A model generated the notes under the pieces. That model did not search any database and was not told where the DNA came from. It saw only the letters and a program-made list of their open reading frames with translations. This document shows positions 59,221 to 64,000 of a DNA stretch of 64,000 nt, one piece after another (positions within the stretch are counted from its first letter, which is position 1; every line of letters begins with the position of its first letter). Position numbers and translations under genes: made by a program. Source of the DNA: Roseburia sp. (GTDB taxonomy: Bacteria > Bacillota > Clostridia > Lachnospirales > Lachnospiraceae); contig JAGBEG010000010.1 in assembly GCA_017937095.1 (NCBI GenBank), positions 1-64,000 of the forward strand. Direction: 5' to 3'.

Positions 59221-60351
59221 ATGGAGAAAAAGGGACAGATGGAGGAAAAAGTGAACAGCACGAGAAAGCTTGCGGTCATCAGTTTTACGGAGCGCGGCGA
59301 GGCGCTTGCGGGCAGGGTAAAGGCGGCGCTTTCAGATTCCGCAGATTCCGTGGAGTCTGTAGAATGTATGCTGTATACAAAACGCAGCAGCTCCGGTGTT
59401 CACAAGGAACCGGGACAGCCCGAAGCAAAAAAGGTGACGGAACCGCTCGGTGTGTGGGCGGGGCGGCAGTTTAAAGCCGGGAACGCCATCCTTTTTATCG
59501 GGGCGTGCGGCATTGCGGTGCGCAGTATTGCCGGACATGTGCGCGACAAGCTTTCGGACGTTCCGGTGCTTGTGATGGATGAGGCGGGGAAATATGTGAT
59601 TCCGCTGCTCTCCGGTCATTACGGCGGGGCGAACGAGCTGGCGGAATTGATTGCCGGGCGGCTTTTTGCAGCGGCAGTGATCACGACGGCAACCGACGTC
59701 AACGGGCTGTTTGCGGTGGATGTGTTTGCGAGGAAGAACGGTCTTTGGATTGCAGACCGGAACGGAATTGCCCGCGTGTCTGCGAAGCTCCTTGACAAAG
59801 GGCAGATTACAATGTCGGTTTCCGGGGCGTGTGTGGGAGAAATTCCGCCTGAAGTCACATTGGTTCCTTATCCGCCGAAGGGCGATGTGGATGTGCTCGT
59901 CGCACCGGAAAGACCGGAGGGCGTCGATGCCGGGCTGTTCCTTGTACCGCGCTGTATTGTGCTTGGTATGGGATGTAAGAAGGGAAAGCCGGAGGCGGAG
60001 GTGGAAGCCTTTGTCCGCGCAGCTTTGGACGGGCTTCATATTCCGATGCAGGCGGTAACGGCGCTTGCGACGATCGACAGAAAGGCGGAGGAGAAAGGAT
60101 TTCTTGATTTTGTTAAGAAGCAGGGAATTTCGTTTAAGACCTATCCGCCGGAGACGCTTGCGGCAGTAAAGGGAGAATTTCAGATATCCTCGTTTGTGGA
60201 GGAGACGGTCGGCGTAGAGAATGTATGCGAGCGCGCCGCAATGTGCGCGGCGGGAGAGGCTGCAAGGCTTCTGCTGCACAAGACAGCGGAGGATGGAAAG
60301 ACCCTCGCAGTCGCAGAAAGACAATGGAGCGTGAAGTTTGATGAAGCATGA
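59221..60351 (+). CDS. cbiG: Cobalt-precorrin-5A hydrolase
   Basis: 376 aa. Opens the ring lactone and releases acetaldehyde in the anaerobic route. N-terminal domain (RKLAVISFTERGEALAGRV), central FIGACGIAVRSIAGHVRDKLSDVPVLVMDEAGKYVIPLLSGHYGGANELAELIA, and C-terminal domain with VLGMGCKKGKPEAEVEAFV and LATIDRKAEEKGFLDF. An extra polar stretch (SVESVECMLYTKRSSSGVHKEPGQPEAKK) sits near the N-terminus. Overlaps cbiH by 11 nt. Confidence 0.95.
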   Translation: MEKKGQMEEKVNSTRKLAVISFTERGEALAGRVKAALSDSADSVESVECMLYTKRSSSGVHKEPGQPEAKKVTEPLGVWAGRQFKAGNAILFIGACGIAVRSIAGHVRDKLSDVPVLVMDEAGKYVIPLLSGHYGGANELAELIAGRLFAAAVITTATDVNGLFAVDVFARKNGLWIADRNGIARVSAKLLDKGQITMSVSGACVGEIPPEVTLVPYPPKGDVDVLVAPERPEGVDAGLFLVPRCIVLGMGCKKGKPEAEVEAFVRAALDGLHIPMQAVTALATIDRKAEEKGFLDFVKKQGISFKTYPPETLAAVKGEFQISSFVEETVGVENVCERAAMCAAGEAARLLLHKTAEDGKTLAVAERQWSVKFDEA

Positions 60352-61075
60352 GATTTATATTGTAGGAATCGGACCGGGGGCGGAGGAAATGATGACGGAG
60401 CAGGCGCTTCGCGTGCTGGAGGAATGCGACGTTATCGTCGGCTACACGGTATATTTAAAATTGATTTCCGGGCGTTTTGCGGGCAAGGAGTTTCTCTCCA
60501 CACCGATGAAGCAGGAAATTGAGCGCTGTCACCTCTGTTTTCGGGAGGCGCAGAAAGGGAAAAAGGCTGCGATGGTGTGCAGCGGGGATGCAGGCGTATA
60601 TGGTATGGCGTCACTGATGTATGAAATCAGTGCGGATTACCCGGACTGTACGCTTACTGTAGTTCCGGGAATCACGGCGGCGGTAAGCGGCGCCGCGCTT
60701 CTTGGCGCACCGCTCAATCACGATTTCTGCGTGATCAGCTTAAGCGATCTTTTAACGCCGTGGGAGCGCATTGAGGCGAGGCTTCGCGCGGCGGTCATGG
60801 GGGATTTTGCAATCGCCCTTTACAATCCTTCGAGCAAAAAGCGGGCGGATTATCTGAAACGCGCCTGTGATATCCTGCTTGAGGCGGGGGCAGATGGGAA
60901 GCGCGCCTGCGGCTATGTGGAAAATATCGGAAGGGACGGGGAAACGGCGCATACCTGTACGCTTGCCGAATTGCGGGAGAAAGAGGTCAATATGTTCACG
61001 ACCGTATTTATCGGAAATTCCCAGTCGCAGCTTATCGGCGGTAAGCTGATTACAAAGCGCGGGTACAGACTATGA
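60341..61075 (+). CDS. cbiH: Cobalt-precorrin-3 C17-methyltransferase
   Basis: 244 aa tetrapyrrole methylase: IYIVGIGPGAEEMMTEQALRVLEECDVIVGYTVYLKLI, MVCSGDAGVYGMASLMYE, VVPGITAAVSGAALLGAPLNHDFCVISLSDLLTPWERIEARLRAA and IALYNPSSKKRADYL are the CobJ/CbiH hallmarks. Methylates C17 with ring contraction. Start ATG 60341 within the cbiG end; TTG 60338 is an alternative. Confidence 0.95.
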   Translation: MKHEIYIVGIGPGAEEMMTEQALRVLEECDVIVGYTVYLKLISGRFAGKEFLSTPMKQEIERCHLCFREAQKGKKAAMVCSGDAGVYGMASLMYEISADYPDCTLTVVPGITAAVSGAALLGAPLNHDFCVISLSDLLTPWERIEARLRAAVMGDFAIALYNPSSKKRADYLKRACDILLEAGADGKRACGYVENIGRDGETAHTCTLAELREKEVNMFTTVFIGNSQSQLIGGKLITKRGYRL

Positions 61076-61180
61076 GGGTGTGAGCAGATTCCATTTGCGC
61101 GGCGCATTCTGGGATTTGCAAACGCTGCTTTAAACGGAGTGGTCAGTAAGGATGGAGCGAACGGTAGGGACGGAGGAAGT

Positions 61181-63418
61181 ATGCAGCGGATATTGATTTT
61201 TGCAGGGACAACAGAGGGCAGGAATCTGGCGGAGACACTTGATAAGGCGGGCTTTTTCTGCGAGGTGTGCGTGGCGACCGAATACGGCAGAGAGGTCATG
61301 CCGGAGGGCAGGAATCTTCGCGTCAGAGAGGGACGGATGGGAGAAGACGGGATGGAAGCGCTGATGCGGCAGGAGCACTTTCTCGCCGTCGTGGACGCTA
61401 CGCATCCCTATGCGGTCGAGGTCACGGAACACATCAGACACAGCGCAGCGCGCACAGGACTTCCATATTTGCGCTTAAGCCGTGACACAAAGACGGAGCC
61501 AGAAGGAGCAGAACATATGCCGTATATCCGCTATGCGGACAGTGCCGCGGAGAGCATCTGTTACCTGAAGGAATTGCCGGGAAATATCCTGCTTACGACG
61601 GGCAGCAAGGAGCTTTCCCTGTATACAGGAGAGCCGTCGCTTCGGGACAGGCTTTACGTGCGCGTACTGCCGGGGCTTGAGAGTATTGCAATCTGCAAGG
61701 AACAGGGCTTGCCCGGAAAACAGATCATCGCAATGCAGGGACCTTTTTCGGAGAAACTGAATGAAGCGCTGATAGAGCAGTTTGAAATCGGCGTGCTTGT
61801 CACGAAAGAGAGCGGACATGCAGGAGGCTTTCCGGAAAAAATAAGAGCGGCGGAGCACGCGGGGATTCCGGTCATCGTCATTAAAAACCCGGAGAAAGAT
61901 CAGGGCGATACGTGGGAGGAGGTGCTTGCAGAAATCCGGCGCCTGTCAGAGGCGGCGGAGAAATCCGAGGGAGGCACAACCGACGAGGGAGCGGCATTCC
62001 GGTTGGAAGCGGTGTCCGAAAGCGGGCACAGGAAACCGGATATGCATGACATTACACTTGTAGGAATCGGAATGGGAAATCCCGGGCTGCTGACCGGGGA
62101 GGCGCGGAGCGCCATTGCGGAGGCGGATTATCTGTTCGGGGCGAAACGTCTTCTTGAGGCGGTCGCGGAACTGAAAAAGCCGGATGCAGTGCAGAAAGCG
62201 GCGTATCTGCCCGGGCAGATTCTGCCGGAGCTTAAGGACATACAGGAAAAACAGCGCCCGGCGAAGGCGGCGCTTTTGTTTTCCGGCGATACGGGCTTCT
62301 ACAGCGGCGCCGCCGCAATGCATGAGGCGCTGAAAGATGCGCTTGCCGCGGGGGAACTTGCGGGAAAGCTTAAAATCTGTCCGGGAATTTCCTCGCTGTC
62401 GTATCTTGCGGCGCGTGCCGGAATGAGCTGGCAGGACGCAAGGATTGTGAGCACGCATGGGAAGGAGACGGACGTGGCAGGCGTCGTCCGCAAGGAGAAG
62501 AAGGTATTCCTTATTGTATCCGGTGCAGAGGATATGAGAAAACTTGCGGGAGAACTGACAGCGTCCGGTCTTGACAGCGTGCGTCTTACCGTGGGATATC
62601 AGATGTCATACCCGAACGAGTGGATCTTTGAGGCGACGCCAAAAGAGTGCGAAGGGCTCTGTGAGGAAGGTCTTTACGCCTGCATGATAGAGAATCCGGC
62701 GGTCAGGCTGCCGGATTGCGGGAAGGACGGGTGCATGGCTTTGCCGGAGCTTTCGGCGTGTGTGCAGACGGATGCCGCGCCTTATAACGGACCTTTGACG
62801 CCGGGGCTGCCCGATTCCTATTTCATCCGCGGGGAGGTCCCGATGACGAAGGAGGAGGTGCGGCAGGTTTCCCTGTGTAAACTTGGGCTGACGGAGCACG
62901 CGGTACTCTATGATATCGGAAGCGGAACGGGATCGATTGCAGTCGAGGCGGCGCGTCTGTCAGAGAATCTGACCGTGTACGCCATCGAACACAAAGAAAA
63001 GGCGCAGGAGCTGATTTTGAAAAATGCCGCTAAGGCAGGGCTGACAAATCTTAAACTGGTGGCAGGCGAGGCGCCGGAATGCCTTGCCGCGCTGCCCGCG
63101 CCGACGCACGCTTTTATTGGCGGAAGCGGCGGCAGGCTTGGGGAGATTCTTGGCTGTCTGTATGAAAAGAATCCGAATGTCCGCGTCGTGTTAAATGCGA
63201 TATCACTTGAGACGGTGGCGGAGGTGACAGGTCTGATCCAAAAGCTTCCAATCTGTGAGGAGAAAATCGTACAACTGTCGGTGGAACGTGCCAGACGTGC
63301 CGGAGGCTATCATCTGATGCAGGCGGAGAATCCGGTCTACATTTTCTCGTTTACATTTTCAGAATCCATGCGCCAAACGGAGGGTGAGGAAGAGAAGGGA
63401 GCGGAAAATGCGCGTTAA
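61181..63418 (+). CDS. Triple fusion: precorrin-6A reductase (CbiJ), CbiE and CbiT methyltransferases
   Basis: 745 aa. CbiJ at about 1-265 (ILIFAGTTEGRNLAETL; VVDATHPYAVEVTEHIR; GSKELSLYT; VTKESGHAGGFPEKI). CbiE at about 288-500 (ITLVGIGMGNPGLLTGEARSAI; LFSGDTGFYSGAA; CPGISSLSYLAARAG). CbiT at about 545-735 (DSYFIRGEVPMTKEEVRQVSLCKLGL; YDIGSGTGSIAVEAARL; FIGGSGG). Reduces the ring and methylates C5 and C15 with decarboxylation. CbiE-CbiT fusions (CobL type) are common; addition of CbiJ is less usual. Start ATG 61181 behind GGAGG. Ends overlapping cbiA. Confidence 0.94.
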   Translation: MQRILIFAGTTEGRNLAETLDKAGFFCEVCVATEYGREVMPEGRNLRVREGRMGEDGMEALMRQEHFLAVVDATHPYAVEVTEHIRHSAARTGLPYLRLSRDTKTEPEGAEHMPYIRYADSAAESICYLKELPGNILLTTGSKELSLYTGEPSLRDRLYVRVLPGLESIAICKEQGLPGKQIIAMQGPFSEKLNEALIEQFEIGVLVTKESGHAGGFPEKIRAAEHAGIPVIVIKNPEKDQGDTWEEVLAEIRRLSEAAEKSEGGTTDEGAAFRLEAVSESGHRKPDMHDITLVGIGMGNPGLLTGEARSAIAEADYLFGAKRLLEAVAELKKPDAVQKAAYLPGQILPELKDIQEKQRPAKAALLFSGDTGFYSGAAAMHEALKDALAAGELAGKLKICPGISSLSYLAARAGMSWQDARIVSTHGKETDVAGVVRKEKKVFLIVSGAEDMRKLAGELTASGLDSVRLTVGYQMSYPNEWIFEATPKECEGLCEEGLYACMIENPAVRLPDCGKDGCMALPELSACVQTDAAPYNGPLTPGLPDSYFIRGEVPMTKEEVRQVSLCKLGLTEHAVLYDIGSGTGSIAVEAARLSENLTVYAIEHKEKAQELILKNAAKAGLTNLKLVAGEAPECLAALPAPTHAFIGGSGGRLGEILGCLYEKNPNVRVVLNAISLETVAEVTGLIQKLPICEEKIVQLSVERARRAGGYHLMQAENPVYIFSFTFSESMRQTEGEEEKGAENAR

Positions 63419-64000
63419 GATACCGAGACTGATGATTGCGGCAACGGGCAGCGGCAGCGGAAAGACCGTGCTTACCTGTGCGCTGATCGCACTCTTAAAA
63501 GAGGAAAAAAAGAAGGTTGCCGCAGTCAAATGCGGACCGGACTATATTGACCCGATGTTCCATCAGAAGTTCCTCGGGGTACCGTCCAGAAATCTTGACA
63601 CCTTTTTTACCGGAGAAGATCTTACGAGAAGCCTGTTTGTACGCGCGGGCAGGGATGCCGATATCGTGGTGATGGAGGGGGTCATGGGGCTGTATGACGG
63701 CGTTGCCGGAATCAGGAAGGAAGGCTCGTCCTACCATCTGGCGGAGGTGACGAAGACACCTGTCATTCTGGTCGTGAATGCACATGGGATGGGGAAATCC
63801 ATTCTTCCGGTGATTCGCGGCTTTCTGGATTACGATACGGACGGGCGGATTGCAGGCGTGATTTTAAACCGGACGTCCAGACAATTCTTTGAGGTCATAC
63901 GACCGGAAATCGAGCGCGGGCTAAAGCTTCCGGTGCTAGGCTTTTTGCCAAAGCAAAAGGAGCTTCACATAGAGAGCAGGCACTTAGGGCTTGTGCTGCC
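63408..64000 (+). CDS. cbiA: Cobyrinic acid a,c-diamide synthase (partial, cut by window end)
   Basis: About 197 codons from ATG 63408, no stop before the window end. KIPRLMIAATGSGSGKTVLTCALIALL (P-loop GSGSGKT), VAAVKCGPDYIDPMFHQ, MEGVMGLYDGV and HLAEVTKTPVILVVNAHG are CbiA signatures. Amidates the a and c side chains of cobyrinate. The amidotransferase half lies beyond the edge. Starts inside the last codons of the preceding gene. Confidence 0.93.
   Translation, partial: MRVKIPRLMIAATGSGSGKTVLTCALIALLKEEKKKVAAVKCGPDYIDPMFHQKFLGVPSRNLDTFFTGEDLTRSLFVRAGRDADIVVMEGVMGLYDGVAGIRKEGSSYHLAEVTKTPVILVVNAHGMGKSILPVIRGFLDYDTDGRIAGVILNRTSRQFFEVIRPEIERGLKLPVLGFLPKQKELHIESRHLGLVL

Overview
The window reads as a chromosomal segment of a spore-forming, mid-GC Firmicute, most likely a Lachnospiraceae (Clostridia) member. 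The grounds are SpoIIGA, SigE, SigG, the complete SpoIIIAA-AH operon and a Spo0E-like phosphatase; Gram-positive style AGGAGG ribosome sites; a dcw cluster; and an anaerobic (cbi-type) cobalamin operon under a B12 riboswitch. The genus cannot be fixed by eye. I saw no rRNA, tRNA, CRISPR array, insertion sequence, phage gene or integrase.

Layout. 1-4.1 kb: small membrane protein, thrS, DUF1540 protein, Zn-dependent phospholipase C-like protein, Spo0E-like peptide. 4.1-16.1 kb: division and cell wall (dcw) cluster mraZ-rsmH-ftsL-like-two class B PBPs-mraY-murD-ftsW-divIB-ftsZ, with GTGG operator repeats before mraZ and internal promoters before mraY and ftsZ; murG and ftsA are not in it. 16.0-19.5 kb: divergent AraC regulator and a domain-swapped GH3 glycosidase. 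19.6-25.2 kb: spoIIGA-sigE behind a Spo0A-type promoter, a beta-CASP nuclease, inverted sigG, an orphan small protein and a DapF homologue lacking one catalytic cysteine. 25.4-29.4 kb: preQ1-type leader with queT, metY, a histidine phosphatase and a secreted CAP protein. 29.8-37.5 kb: accessory block, with radical SAM/SPASM protein, a chimeric PlsY-remnant/papain-like protein, AI-2E transporter, TetR regulator, metallo-beta-lactamase-fold hydrolase, patatin, FMN-binding lipoprotein and MATE exporter. 37.6-42.8 kb: argS with a DUF4261 gene, and a leftward siroheme nitrite/sulfite reductase. 42.9-48.3 kb: spoIIIA operon behind a SigE-type promoter. 48.6 kb to the end: cobalamin riboswitch, then cbiP-cobT-cobU-cobS-cobU-like-cobC-cbiB-cobD/cbiC-cbiD-cbiF-cbiG-cbiH-cbiJ/E/T-cbiA (cbiA runs off the edge).

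How it fits together. The sporulation genes cover pro-SigE processing (SpoIIGA, SigE) and the forespore feeding-tube complex (SpoIIIA) that supports SigG. The B12 operon covers most ring-modification steps of the anaerobic route plus lower-ligand attachment; cobalt insertion, CbiL and transport must lie elsewhere. The siroheme reductase shares the precursor precorrin-2 with that pathway.

Most interesting unexplained structure: (i) a conserved leader of about 145 nt starting next to the promoters of both argS and the nitrite/sulfite reductase gene, with an 85-nt near-identical block, a long-range 7-bp pairing and hairpins kept despite sequence change; (ii) a near-perfect three-way-junction RNA of 127 nt between the B12 riboswitch terminator and cbiP; (iii) a second dispersed 193-bp repeat family with a compensatory base-pair change; (iv) an apparent ATT start codon for spoIIGA; (v) the radical SAM/patatin/FMN accessory block; and (vi) tandem duplications at gene boundaries, several of them in the B12 operon.
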